From: Tetracladium setigerum | Taxonomy: Eukaryota > Ascomycota > Leotiomycetes > Helotiales | Direction of reading: 5' to 3' | Length of the DNA stretch: 64,000 nt | Assembly (NCBI GenBank): GCA_031472005.1 | Contig: PZJY01000007.1 | Coordinates: 2,467,808 to 2,531,807, forward strand | Shown here: piece after piece, positions 1-11,760 of the stretch | Layout of the letters: every line of letters begins with the position of its first letter | Numbering within the stretch: position 1 is the stretch's first letter | Notes under the pieces: generated by a model | Seen by the model: the letters and a program-made list of their open reading frames with translations, nothing else | Told to the model about the DNA's origin: nothing | Database searches by the model: none | Made by a program: the position numbers and the translations under genes

Positions 1-1488
1 TTGAAATGGAAAAGGAAGGGGAGTTGTTGTACGCACATAGATGTGAGCGAGAATTCGGAAAGGTAGGTTTCTTCTTCCTTAATTCCTACCTTAACTATCA
101 CATAGGTACTGTACCTATCTACCTACCTTACCAACAGAAAATAGGAAGAAAACCAAAAGTACTGAAAAAATAAACAAAGAGGACAGGGGAAGAAATCAGA
201 AAGATTTTTTTTTTTTTTTAAAAAAAGAGAAAACAAATCTCTCCAAGGCTTGAAAAGCAAGATCGAACTAACATTACTGAAAGTCAAGTCAAGTCAAATA
301 GTCAGATACCACACCACTTTCCGAAAAAAAGAAAGGGGAAGAAATAACTTACCCAATGACAATTATATAAACAAACAACCTACGAAATTCACTACCATTA
401 CTATGTACTATACCGTACTTACTACATCCATCACGTATGTTTTACATGGATTTCCTGCTCATCTCGTCCGAGATATCTGTTCTGAACCTCCTCCTGGTGA
501 GCAGGTCGACGACGGATCGTGCATATGATGTGATTTTAAAAGAAATAGAAACAAAAAGAATCACACTATTCTCTACTATCTTTACTATGGGTCGTTGAGT
601 ACCTGGGTAGGTAGGTAGACAAGACGCAAAAAATACGGAAGATTCCCAATTATACTCTTGACTCTGATCTGAGGTGTTCAAGAACTTCAAACAGACAGTC
701 AGTCAGACAGACAGACAGACACTCGCTGGTCATGGGAGCGAACATGGGGGAAGGTAAATGTAAGTGCGGATGTGGTTATGGTTGTGAGGAAATAAACGAA
801 CGAACGGGAGAAGTTGGTAATTGTCTGGAACTTGCAGTAGGAAAGGAAAAAGCCTGGCGATTCGAAATAAAAAAAATAAGACACCCTCCTACCTGTGTGT
901 GTTGTATGACAAAAAAGACGTTCGACCCAATTGCTTGATCAAAACCAACGACTTTTCTTCCATCAATCATGTTATTAAAACATCAGTTGAACAACAGCAG
1001 ACAAGGAAGATTTCATTCATTCATTCATTCAGTATGAAGATGGGGATTTCAAAATTCAAACTCACAAAAAGTCACCAAAGGTCAATTAAGTCACAAGTCA
1101 CAATAACACCTACACAACCAAGCAAAGAAAGACCATAAAGAAGAAGTATCACACCAAATATCATCTCATTCTCTCAATGGGGTAACATCGAGGTAGCACG
1201 CCCAATAAAAAGGTTAAAAAAAACCACACGCCCCTAAAAAGCCAGCCAAACCAAGCTGAGCATAAGAGGAAAAACAGAAGCACATGAAAAAAAAGAAGAA
1301 GAATAAGAAGAAGCAAGGCCGAAATCAAGCAAGCAAGTAAGGAAAGTCTAGAAACTTTTCCCCCTCCCCTTCCCCTTCAGAATCCATCCCCTTCCTAACT
1401 TGTGAAAAAAGCAAAAACCACCATTAAAAAAAGAGTTACCATACGTTTTCCCTCATTACACATAAAATATTTGTTGTAGAAATATAAT
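1..1488. other. Non-coding flank downstream of argininosuccinate synthase
   Basis: No gene is supported here. The stretch is A/T-rich and has a T/A tract around 205-227, a CAGT/CAGA tetranucleotide microsatellite around 694-721 and a TTCA tetranucleotide run around 1011-1031. The short open frames have no family-like content and overlap each other on both strands. The right part should include the 3' untranslated region of the minus-strand gene ending at 1489. Confidence 0.6.
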
Positions 1489-3014
1489 CTACAATCTCTC
1501 ACCGGCAGCTTGCTTGGCATCACCGTACTTCTTGATACGGATAGCTTGCACGCTGATGAATCCAGTGGTATCAGCTGGGCTGAAGGCACCAATCTCATCC
1601 ATGGAAGACTCAGAAGCATCATACAACTTCTCGGTATCAGATGATCGTCCGAGAACGGAGAAGGTTCCCTTATAGACACGGCATCGAACAGTTCCGTTGA
1701 CGTTCTTTTGGGAAGAGACGATGCTGTCCTCCAAGAACTCTCGCTCAGGGGAGAAGTAGAGACCGTTGTAGAGGATCTTGGCGTAGTTGAAGGTAACGAA
1801 CTGATCACGGAGAGCGCGGACTTCACGATCGAGGACCAAACCTTCGAGATCGATGTGTGCGGCACGAAGACAGGTGAGACCTGGGGTTTCGTAGCATCCA
1901 CGGGATTTGAGACCAATGAATCGGTTCTCGACGATGTCGATACGGCCAACACCGTGACGACGAGCGATGGCGTTGGATTCCAAGAAGAGCTCAACGGAGT
2001 CGGTGATGGTCTTGCCGTCAGCGGTGATCAACTTCTTGGGGAGACCCTTCTCGAAGACCAAGGTGAAGTCCTCTGGCTTATCAGGGGCCTTCAATGGATC
2101 GACGGTCAACTTCCACATATCCTCAGGTGGGGTGACATCGGGATCCTCCAAGATACCAGCCTCGTAACTGCAGTGTGCCAAGTTCTCATCCATACTCCAT
2201 GGCTTAGCCTTTGTGCTGGAAACTGGGACACCGGATTGAGCGGCGTAGTCGAGGAGATCGTTGCGGCCGGCGAAACGTTCGTAGAATTCGGGCATACGCC
2301 ATGGGGCGATGACCTTGATGGATGGCTGGAGAGCATAGAATGCGAGTTCGAAACGAACTTGGTCATTTCCCTTGCCAGTGCAGCCGTGTGAGACAGCAAC
2401 GCAACCTTCTTTCTTTGCAACATCGATTTGAGCTCGGGCGATGACGGGGCGGGCGAGGGATGTTCCTGGTGCTGTTAGTATGGAGTCGAAGTGGAAGACA
2501 ATAGAAACATACCGAGAAGGTAGACGTTCTCGTAGATGGCATTGGCCTGGATAGCGGGGAAGCAGAGGGCCTCAACAAATTCTCGGCGAATGTCCTCAAC
2601 GTAGCAAGCAACAGCTCCAATCTTCATTGCCTTTGCCTTTGCGGCCTCGAAGTCCTCTGCAAGTTGTCAGTTCCATCTCAAGATACCAATAAAGTGTCAC
2701 ATACCCTCTTGACCGACATCAGCCATGAAGCATACGACATCGTATCCCTGGTGTTTGTTAGATCTCGTCTTCCTGAGTCACAACAGATCAATATACCTTC
2801 TCAATCAACCACAACACTGGATCAAAGTTAGCACAATATCCTCAATGCTTCTCGCAGATCAACTCACAGATACAACTGGTATCCAAACCACCAGAGTAGG
2901 CGAGGCAGACCTGTAGAGCTCGGAAATCAGTAAAATATCCCACGAATGACTTCAACTTCACCGCCCCGCCTTCCCGAGCACGAGTGATGTGTTGCATACC
3001 TTTTCCTTTGCCAT
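1489..3014 (-). CDS. ARG1: Argininosuccinate synthase
   Basis: Cytosolic enzyme of arginine biosynthesis and the urea cycle; it joins citrulline and aspartate with ATP to give argininosuccinate. I read six exons on the minus strand: 3000-3014, 2868-2910, 2797-2816, 2705-2747, 2513-2656 and 1489-2471. They sum to 1248 nt, or 415 residues, normal for the family. The N-terminus after splicing carries the nucleotide-binding SGGLDTS loop, then the GYDVVCFMADVGQEEDFEAA segment. The last exon has SHGCTGKGNDQVRFE, the fingerprint of this synthase, and the usual C-terminal domain. The first exon encodes only MAKEK before its intron, typical of fungal orthologues. No Gcn4/Cpc1-type TGACTCA box was noticed in the upstream region, though I only scanned by eye. 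Confidence 0.96.
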
Positions 3015-3905
3015 GTTTGCGATTTGGGTGTTGTTTATAGTGTAGTGGGAGGTATTAAGCAGGTGGAAGATATTGGGAAAGTTTGGAGAGTGTTGATGTG
3101 AAGGTGTTTGTTCAATGGATGGGAAAGGTGGAGGATGGAGGGGTTATTATCTGTTTTCTAAAAACTTTCGTGAGTACGTTGTTCCCCACTTTTACCCTTA
3201 TCTTAGTGGCATGAGAGAACAGGGGGCCTTTAGCGAGGTGCGAAGAAAGGGAGAGCACTTGGCAGTGTTGTGACAAAAATATACACCTATTCAAAGCTAT
3301 AATTGGTGTGGAAGAAGGAAGAAGTCCTAATTGGCTTAGGATAACAAGCCTGGTCAAGAATTGTAGTTGATTTTCTGTGTTGCAGCAGCAAAACCTCCAA
3401 GATGCTACACTTCCCTCCCCACAATATCAAAAGCTCAAAACTCTGGACCGACGCAAGGCGCCGAAAACGGCCCCAGCAAAAAGTCTGCCAAAGCCTGCAT
3501 CGAAAACTTTCCCCCTCCCTCTCCTGGTCTCCATCTCTCCATCACAAGCAGCAGAAAGAAATTTCTGGCTGCAGCTTTTGCCTTCGCATCATGATGATAA
3601 AAGTAATACGATGCTGTCATAGGTCAGTCAATAAATACCTACTACCTAGGCATTCCGGGGTGGAAGAAAAAGCGGAAGCAGAAGCATGGCAAGGGGACAA
3701 GCATGGACTCTTGAAGGTCATCATATTTCTATCGATTTCTCGACTATCGAAAAGAACTATTTCGAGGTTTTGTGCACCCCACTCATCCATCAACAAACGC
3801 TATCAAATCAACAAAAACGAGAAGCTCCAAGCAGACATTATTATCATCCTTGCCGATATGATTAGACATGACATAAATGCCAGCCAATCACCACTACAAA
3901 GATAT
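3015..3905. other. Intergenic: argininosuccinate synthase promoter and beta-tubulin 3' flank
   Basis: About 890 bases between two minus-strand genes. It must hold the promoter and 5' leader of the synthase (left part) and the 3' untranslated region of beta-tubulin (right part). Overlapping open frames around 3367-3620 are low-complexity and do not resemble a protein family. Confidence 0.6.
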
Positions 3906-5700
3906 TTATTCCTCCTGCTCCAATGGTGCCTCCTCCTCGTACTCCTCCTCACCCTCGGAGACGGAGACATCCTGGTATTGTTGATACTCAGAAACCAAAT
4001 CGTTCATGTTGGACTCAGCCTCAGTGAACTCCATCTCGTCCATACCCTCACCAGTGTACCAATGCAAGAAAGCCTTTCTTCGGAACATGGCAGTGAATTG
4101 ATCACCGATACGCTTGAAGAGCTCCTGGATGGAGGTAGAGTTACCAATGAATGTAGAGGACATCTTGAGACCACGAGGTGGGACGGAGCAGAGAGCAGTT
4201 TGGACGTTGTTGGGGATCCACTCAACGAAGTAGGCAGCGTTCTTGTTCTGGACGTTGCGCATTTGATCCTCGACTTCCTTCATGGAGACCTTACCACGGC
4301 TAGGATGTGTTAGTAGATGAAGTGCAAGTGACAAGAGTTGACTTACAAGATAGCAGAGCAGGTCAAGTAGCGACCATTTCGGAAATCGGAGGCAGCCATC
4401 ATGTTCTTTGGGTCGTACATTTGCTGGGTCAACTCTGGGACGGTAACAGCACGGAAAGAGTGTGCGCCACGGCTGGTCAGAGGGGCGAAACCGACCATGA
4501 AGAAATGGAGACGAGGGAAAGGAACCATGTTGACAGCCAACTTTCGGAGATCAGAGTTCAATTGACCTGGGAATCGGAGGCAGGTGGTGACACCGGACAT
4601 AACAGCGGAAACCAAGTGGTTAAGATCTCCGTAAGATGGGTTGGTGAGCTTGAGGGTTCGGGTGCAGATATCGTAGAGAGCCTCGTTATCGATACAGAAG
4701 GTCTCATCGGAGTTCTCAACCAATTGGTGGATGGAGAGGGTGGCGTTGTAAGGCTCAACAACGGTGTCGGAGACCTTTGGAGATGGAACAACGGAGTAGG
4801 TGGCCATCATACGATCTGGGAATTCCTCACGGATCTTGGAGATCAAGAGCGTACCCATACCAGCACCAGTTCCACCACCGAGAGAGTGGGTGATTTGGAA
4901 ACCTTGGAGGCAGTCGCAACCCTCGGCCTCACGACGGACAACATCGAGAACTTGGTCGACAAGCTCAGCACCCTCGGTGTAATGACCCTTAGCCCAGTTG
5001 TTACCAGCACCAGATTGACCGAAAACGAAGTTGTCGGGACGGAAGAGTTGACCGAATGGGCCAGCACGGACAGCATCCATGGTACCTGGCTCCAAATCGA
5101 CAAGGACGGCACGAGGAACATACTTGTTTCCGGAAGCCTGACGCGTGTTAACTTTGTTTATCTCCTATCGGTGTTTGTGTGTGTGTATGTGTACGTACCT
5201 CGTTGAAGTAGACGTTCATGCGCTCGAGTTGGATATCGGAGGTACCATTGTAGCTAGAAAATGTTAGTCCATCGTCCGTAGTAGCAGACAGGTCAAGAAG
5301 ACTTACACTCCGGATCCATCGAGACCGTGCTCGCTGGAGATGTTTTGCCTGTTATCGTAGTCAGCATGTTGTTGTTGTTGCTATTGTGGAGCTAGTCGTC
5401 TGCTGCAGGCGCCAGCGCGATGAGAGGTAAACACACCAGAAAGCAGCACCGATTTGGTTACCCTGTGAAGTGTCAGCGCCAGTAAATGGAGGCTGAGATG
5501 GGAGATACATACGCATTGACCGGTTTGGAGATGGACCTGTAGATTGGAAGAAGCATCTGGTTAGCTATGTGGTCTTCTGTGGTCGGGGATAGTCCTTCTC
5601 AACAGGAGGAGGAGGGGTAGAAATCAGGGGGAAATAAAATAAACACAATCGCGTCTGCAGATGCTGCGAGGGGGTTGGGAATACATACGATTTCACGCAT
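3906..5700 (-). CDS. TUB2: Beta-tubulin (Tyr at codon 167)
   Basis: Subunit of the alpha/beta-tubulin heterodimer that polymerises into microtubules; the target of benzimidazole fungicides. Seven exons: 5689-5700, 5513-5536, 5437-5462, 5307-5348, 5199-5253, 4347-5137 and 3906-4299. They sum to 1344 nt, or 447 residues, the standard fungal length. The five tiny 5' exons (12, 24, 26, 42, 55 nt) match the usual ascomycete arrangement. The protein starts MREIVHLQTGQCGNQIG, contains the GGGTGAGMGT nucleotide-binding loop and ends in an acidic EEEYEEEAPLEQEE tail. Fungicide-relevant codons read His6, Tyr50, Glu198 (4703-4705) and Phe200 (4697-4699), all wild type. Codon 167 (4796-4798) reads TAC, Tyr, where fungal beta-tubulins usually have Phe. 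It shares a divergent promoter with GCN20. Confidence 0.98.
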
Positions 5701-6107
5701 ATTGACGAGGGATGGAAGGTGTGAGGTTGTGTAAAAGGGGGAAGCTGTCGAGGTTTGGAGATGGAGTCGGAGGTTGAGGAGAGAGAGAGCGAGAGAGCAA
5801 GGAGGAAGAGAGGTGGTGAGTGAGTGGTGTGTGGTTGGCCTGGTTGATCAAGACTGTTGTGGGTTCGCGGCGGTGAGCGAAATGCAGAATCGCGCTAGTG
5901 CAGGTCCTCGGCAGCCAACCAATGGGCCGACGCGACCCCACCAGGTCACCAAGAGATATCACGAGATTCTCGAGATTCTGGAAATGGAAAACATGAAGAA
6001 GGGACTATCCGAATTTGATATTGAAACACAACTCAACACTAGAACACTAGAACATCTCCTCTTTAATCCCCAACCCCATACTCTCATCTTATCAGGTACT
6101 CGGAGCT
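5701..6107. promoter_or_regulatory. Divergent promoter of beta-tubulin and GCN20
   Basis: About 400 bases separate the beta-tubulin start (5700, minus) from the GCN20 start (6108, plus), so both promoters and 5' leaders lie here. A purine-rich GA repeat stretch sits around 5778-5812. No defined factor site was recognised. Confidence 0.6.
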
Positions 6108-8474
6108 ATGGAGGCTGAGCTCAAGACCTTTATTCCCGGCGTGGACCCCGTCATCTCGGAATATTCTGTGGGATATCTCAAACATGCCTCAGATGCATAC
6201 GTCCCCGAAGATGCCACTGGACCAACACCTCTAGCAGAAGCGGCCAGCTCAATTCTTGATATTCTGGTCTCGGCTTCGGGTGATCCCTCAGCAGGAAATG
6301 TCGACAAGATCAGTCAGATGGTTGACAGGTGGGTGGCGAGGTTCAATGCCTCCAATGCAGAGGGTGGCCGCCCAGCGCAGGCGTCGTCTGCTGCAAAGAG
6401 ACTGGACCAGGCCTTCCAAGTCGGGGCTCAAAGAAACATGTCATCGACACTGGGTGTTTCTACTGGCGGCGTGGATCTGGAGTCAGCCAACACCAGGAAA
6501 CTTGAGTCCAAGGTTGATCGCAAGAAGCTTGAGAAGGCCGAGAGGAAGATTGCTGCCAAGCAGAGTAAGAAGGAGTTCAAGAACGTGGAGTACGAAGCAT
6601 CCAGGCTGCTCAACCAGCCAGATGACGCTCAATCCTACGAGGAATTCTTCATGGCCGTCAATCCTCTTCAGCTGGGCACTGGTGCTGGAACAAAGAGCAA
6701 GGATATCAAGTTGGACGGTATCGATGTTTCGATTGGTGGATTGAGAATCCTGTCGGATACCAACTTGACACTGGCCTATGGACGAAGATATGGTTTGGTC
6801 GGTCAGAACGGTATCGGTAAATCTACTCTTTTGCGAGCACTAGCTCGCAGAGAGCTTCCCATTCCCACCCACATCTCCATTCTTCACGTGGAGCAAGAGG
6901 TAAACCCCTAATACATGCATACCATCTTTCAATACTTAAGCTAACAATTCTAGATTATGGGAGACGATACACCTGCATTGCAAGCTGTCTTAGATGCTGA
7001 TGTTTGGATGAAGCATCTCTTGAGCGAACAAGTTGTAAGTTGGCCCACCAAACGTCTCAAATGTATTGTCCTGACTGACCTTGTTTAGAAAATCTCCAAA
7101 CAATTAGCAGAGATTGAAGAGGAGAGAGCCGGTTTGGCTGACACTTCTACGGACGCTGAGAAACTTGATAAAGCTCGTGAGGGTCTGGATTTGACTTTGG
7201 GCGACATTCAGTCCAAGTTGTCAGAGATGGAGTCCGAGAAAGCCGAGTCCCGAGCAGCAACAATTCTTGCTGGTTTGGGTTTCTCGCCAGAACGACAACA
7301 GTTCGCCACCAAGACCTTTTCTGGAGGTTGGCGTATGCGTCTGGCTCTAGCAAGAGCACTTTTCTGTGAACCTGATCTTCTACTCTTGGATGAACCGTCT
7401 AACATGTTGGATGTTCCTTCTATTACTTTCCTCGCCAACTATCTCCAAGGCTATCCTAGCACTGTTCTTGTCGTTTCTCACGACAGAGCCTTCTTGAACG
7501 AAGTTGCTACTGACATCATTCACCAACACTCTGAGCGTCTTGATTATTACAAGGGTGCGAATTTCGAATCTTTCTACGCAACGAAAGAGGAGAGAAGGAA
7601 GACGGCGAAGAGAGAATACGAGACTCAAATGGTGCAACGACAACATCTCCAAACTTTCATCGACAAACTCCGTTACAACGCAGCCAAATCCTCTGAGGCT
7701 CAATCTCGTATCAAGAAGCTGGAGAAGATGCCGATTCTGGAGGCACCAGAAAGCGAGTACTCGGTGCACTTCAAATTCCCCGATGTCGAAAAGCTTTCTC
7801 CTCCAATCGTACAAATGACCGACGTCTCCTTTGGCTACACCAAAGACAAGCCCCTTCTCCGCAATGTGGATCTCGATGTTCAACTTGACTCTCGAATTGG
7901 TATCGTTGGACCCAACGGAGCTGGTAAGACAACCGTCTTGAAACTTCTTATTGGCAAGCTGTCTCCAACGTCCGGTCTCATCTCGCAAAACCCTCGACTT
8001 CGTATTGGATTCTTTGCCCAACATCACGTCGATGCTCTCGACCTGTCTACCAGCGCAGTAGGATTCATGTCCAAAACCTACCCCGGCAAGCAAGACGAAG
8101 AATACCGTCGTCATCTTGGTGCCTTTGGTATCACCGGTATGACTGGCCTCCAAAAAATGGAGTTTTTGTCTGGAGGTCAAAAATCTCGTGTCGCCTTTGC
8201 CTGTCTCTCTCTTCAAAACCCTCACATTCTGGTTCTTGATGAACCTTCCAATCACTTGGATATCGAAGCTATGGATGCATTAAGTTCTGCACTTAACCTG
8301 TTCCAGGGTGGTGTTTTGATGGTCTCTCACGATGTCACTATGTTGCAGAATGTGTGTACCAGTCTTTGGGTTTGTGATGGAGGAACTGTCGAGAAGTTTG
8401 ATGGTGATGTGCAAGCTTACAAGAGGAGAATCACGGCGCAAGCTGATGCCAGTGGAGTTGTTGCAGCTCACTAG
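6108..8474 (+). CDS. GCN20: ABC-F ATPase Gcn20, Gcn2 activator in general amino-acid control
   Basis: Soluble ABC-F protein that binds Gcn1 and ribosomes and promotes Gcn2 kinase activation when uncharged tRNA accumulates. Three exons: 6108-6899, 6954-7034 and 7089-8474, giving 752 residues, the same length as yeast Gcn20. The N-terminal Gcn1-binding region (about 1-190) precedes two ABC cassettes. The first has Walker A GQNGIGKST (about 232-240), signature SGGWRMRLA and Walker B LLLDEPSNMLD. The second has GPNGAGKTT (about 565-573), signature SGGQKSRVA and VLDEPSNHLD. There are no membrane segments, as expected for ABC-F. The C-terminus ends ADASGVVAAH, close to the yeast end. This family separates from ARB1 and New1 by its N-terminus and spacer. 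Confidence 0.96.
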
Positions 8475-8907
8475 GATAGCAGGAGCAGCCATTTAGTTGT
8501 AGCTGTAGTCGGAGAATTAAGCCATGCTACAATTTATTTTACGTGTCGAGATCCATTGAGACCCATCTCTGTTCCACTCTGTTCCTGCAGTCTCTCCACC
8601 CTTCCCTTCAGTTATGATCATGGCACAAGCTCGCAATAGCCAGCATATTGCGATATTTGGTTGATTTTATTATTCATAGACATGCAGCTATTCTAACTAA
8701 TAGTGTTCATTCTCGGAGAGTATCAAAGAACATTCCCACTTCTTCTAAACATCGAATGTGGGTGTTTTATTGGCTGTCCAGCACCGAACGCTAGAAGCTC
8801 TAAGCGCGCTGGGCTCATCTGGGCATCTGAGCCCGGGCATCACAATCACATCACATCAACAACCAGCCGCAAGTCCAATTTAATGCGATCAATCAAGCAA
8901 CAATTGA
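8475..8907. other. Intergenic upstream of the Whi2-like gene, 5' end unresolved
   Basis: Holds the GCN20 3' flank and, presumably, the first exon or promoter of the next gene. Frames around 8829-8985 read into plausible polar protein, but no ATG joins them to the downstream reading frame without a frameshift or an undetected intron. Confidence 0.5.
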
Positions 8908-10656
8908 CCCAGTCACCGCCCTGCTAGATTCAGCACATCTACCATTCAACGGGCCACCCTCAACATTCTAGCAATCACGCTGTCTCATACGCAAGAACGA
9001 GCCGACGGTCCACCCGTCGAGCCAGTAACATCAGTAGGAGGATTAGCAGCAGGGGAACGACCACAACAACAACATCAACAAGGCGAAGTCAAGAAACTGG
9101 CGGACGACAATAGCAACAACAATTCCATATCGTGCACCCGCTCACCGCCACCTGGCTATCCAGCCTTAACCCACGAAGCATCCAGCTCCAACCCAAATTC
9201 GCCCCGACCTCCTCCCTTCTCCTCCCTCTACTCCTCGACCGCCAACGCAGTCGAAACCTACAAAACCGCTGTCACAGAAGCAGGCGCATCAGCATCTGTT
9301 CCTGCGTACGCGCCAGTCGCTTCCGATACCGATTCCGACGATAATTCGAGCCATCATTCTTCGCAGAACGTAGAGGCCGAGACTAAAGCTGCTTTACCGC
9401 AAGATACAAAGGGGGGTTCTTCCAAGAAGGACGAGGACAGCGAACCGCCGCCAGCATACTCAGAGGGCTCCAGCCCACTCGCATCTTTCACCTATCTAAT
9501 GGCGGCCGCAGGAGGAGCTGCGAGTATTCTTACTCAGGTGCAGCAGGGTGGTGCACCACCTATGAATACCTTGGGAGGTGAGTTGTAGCTGAGTAGTCTA
9601 GGATTTGGGGCGGGCTGACGCGAGATGTAGATGTCGGAGCCGATGAAAACATTACAATGGACCTTCGGTACGTTTAGAATGCTAGAGCTATGATATCATA
9701 CTAATATGACTAGGGGACAACGCTTTACACTTTCCAGAGACGAGCTTCTAACACTTCCCGAATTCGTCCTCCTCTCTCTCTTTCCCAATGGTCTCCTCCC
9801 AGATGGACATCTAAACAGCTACCAGGAAGGAGATGCCTTCCAAGTCGATGTTCGTCTCAGTTTATTCCACATAACACATTTCCTGTCACATATATATATA
9901 TATGTTATAAAATCTCAAATAAGCTAATCATTACCAATAGTATGACCCAGCCTCTCTCCAATACATGCTCGAATTCTTTCGGAACGTCGCCCAGACCATC
10001 CCATCTGGGTCAAATTCCCCCTCAGCAGGCACAGAACCAGATGCAATCCCTATCGAACCCATGGCCGGCTCCGCACGCGAGATGCTCCAAGACCGTGCTG
10101 GCATAATCGTGTTGCGCGAGGATCTAGACTTCTACGTCATCCCTCCAAGACCAGATATCGAGCAGCCAGAGATGATTGAGGTGAAGCGGGCTGCAGGACG
10201 TGCTTTGCTAAAGCAGGATGGTATTTTCTCGGGTTTGAGAAGGAGTGATGAGGCTGGAACTACGGAACAGCACCTTATTGAGATGTTAACTGCTGGGTAC
10301 GTTTTTAAAACCTCTCTCCTCTCCCCTCCTCTTCATTTACCAGCAATTCATAATGACTGACATGCAACAGTGGATTCAATCACGACGACCATTGGGGCCA
10401 CCGCGCCAACGAGCCCAACAAGGCCGTAATTTGCAGTCTTGCCCTCGCTCGTCTACGCACCGACATCCGCGGCGGCGAACCAGGAAGCAATGTCGTCGGC
10501 ATGGCGCAGAAACTGTTGCTCTTCTGGAGGAAACCCGCTAGGAGATGTTGGTGGGAGGGTGTGGAGCTCGAGAACGTGGATGGTGTGGATGGGAAATTGA
10601 AGGTGTGGATTAGAAGAGTGTGGACGTTGGAGATGAGCGTTATTGGGCTACGCTAA
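8908..10656 (+). CDS. WHI2: Whi2-like BTB/POZ stress-response regulator (5' end uncertain)
   Basis: Related to yeast Whi2, which partners with the Psr1/Psr2 phosphatases in general stress response and TORC1 restraint; that function is inferred from the family. Coding exons read 8908-9577, 9631-9667, 9714-9849, 9941-10296 and 10371-10656, 495 in-frame codons including the stop. The first about 220 residues are polar and Pro/Ser/Gln-rich. The BTB-like fold begins at RGQRFTLSRDELLTLPE and continues through LLSLFPNGLLPDG and the DPASLQYMLEFFRN segment, the recognisable Whi2 block. The C-terminal part has a variable linker, then GGFNHDDHWGHRANEPNKA. The donor at 9850 is the unusual GTTCGT. No ATG lies in the open part of the first exon before 9499, so a 5' exon or a base error near 8908-8960 is likely. 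The given start only marks where the frame opens. Confidence 0.72.
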
Positions 10657-11545
10657 AAAAAAAATGATTGGCATTGCTCAGTTGATGTGGTAGTGGGGGA
10701 GTGGTTTCATCATCTTGGTTGAAATGGTAGAATCAGGGAGGAGAGAAAGGAGGCAGTAATATGTGTTTGTCGAGAGTGTCCTTCATCTATGTAGCCTTTT
10801 TTCCTTTCCTTCCTTCCCCCTTCTTTCTGTCTTGATCGTTGCATAAGCCTTCTTAAGGGGTTGGCACCTGTCTTTTTTCTTTTTCCTTTTGTTAATTTTT
10901 TCTTGAGGTTATATATCCAAAATCACACATCCCCAGAAAGCGTTGTTCTTTGGCTTTACTGCTGTCTCTCGCTCTTGCTCTCTCTATTTTGTTTTTTTGT
11001 TTGTGGAGGAAATATTTCTTTCTTATTGTTCGTGTGCGAAATAAAATCGATTGGCTTGATTGATGGATGGATGGATTGGTTGTGGGGGGAAGGGGGAAGG
11101 GGCGAGAATGTGGATAGTGAAGCATAGGAATCTAAGGCTTGGGATTGAAGAGAGAACAATATATTGTGAAAATTTCTAGAAAAAGAAACGTAATATCTTC
11201 TTTGTTTCTGTTTGTGCATGCTCTAAATTATAGGTAGGTAGGTGAGGTTATGTTAGGAGCCAAGTATCCGACGCGAAGCGAAGTAAATAAACAATTTGGA
11301 GACAAATCCATCTATCGTTCCTCGTTCCCTTCCTTCCTTTCCACTCTTAGGAACAAATTCCATATTCCTGATATCATTGCTACCTATGTACTAGCGTGGA
11401 CCCACCCCATACATAGCGGCAACTCATCCGCCAATGGCAGATGGCCGTTTAAGTTCGGCCAAGTCTCGCGCGGCTCTCTAATTAAGCGAAAGTCAACAGA
11501 AACGAGCGGATATGGATATAAATCAAAATAAGCATCTTGTTATTC
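10657..11545. other. Intergenic between convergent Whi2-like and NLR-like genes
   Basis: No gene seen. Pyrimidine-rich tracts (10796-10830, 10870-10905, 10960-11000) and short GATG and GGTA runs (11061-11075, 11231-11243) suggest untranslated and low-complexity sequence between two converging genes. Confidence 0.55.
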
Positions 11546-11760
11546 GGGTTTGAAATTTACTGTTATGTTAGGCCTTCTTCATCTTCACTTCCAACAAATT
11601 TTCTTTTTCTTTTTCTTTTTATGCTCTTTTTTTCCCTCAAACTTCTCAAGTTTGAAATGTATCGCTATGTTGAGCCGGCTTTCTTCGTCTTATCTTTTTT
11701 TACTTCTCAAGTTTGAACTGTACCGTTACTTTGGGCCGTCTTTATCTTCTGCACCAGCTC
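11546..11760. repeat. Three degenerate repeat copies spanning the 3' end of the NLR-like gene
   Basis: A motif beginning near TCAAGTTTGAA and continuing through a TGTA-CG-TA block, a GGCC/GCCGG-type block and a TCTTC-rich tail recurs three times. Copies start at about 11546, 11645 and 11706 (offsets of about 102 and 61 bases). The last copy covers the stop codon and final codons of the CHAT/NB-ARC gene; the other two lie in its 3' flank. The copies are diverged but clearly related by eye. Confidence 0.6.

Noticed and set aside
1708..2391. A 227-codon plus-strand frame opposite argininosuccinate synthase
   Set aside because: Antisense shadow of the conserved last exon; the minus strand encodes the full enzyme.
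3402..4313. A 303-codon plus-strand frame over the tubulin 3' end
   Set aside because: Low-complexity in its left half and antisense to tubulin in its right half.
4307..5206. A 299-codon plus-strand open frame opposite beta-tubulin
   Set aside because: It is the antisense shadow of the highly codon-biased tubulin exons and has no protein-family features.
7380..8255. A 291-codon minus-strand frame opposite Gcn20
   Set aside because: Antisense shadow of the ABC cassettes.
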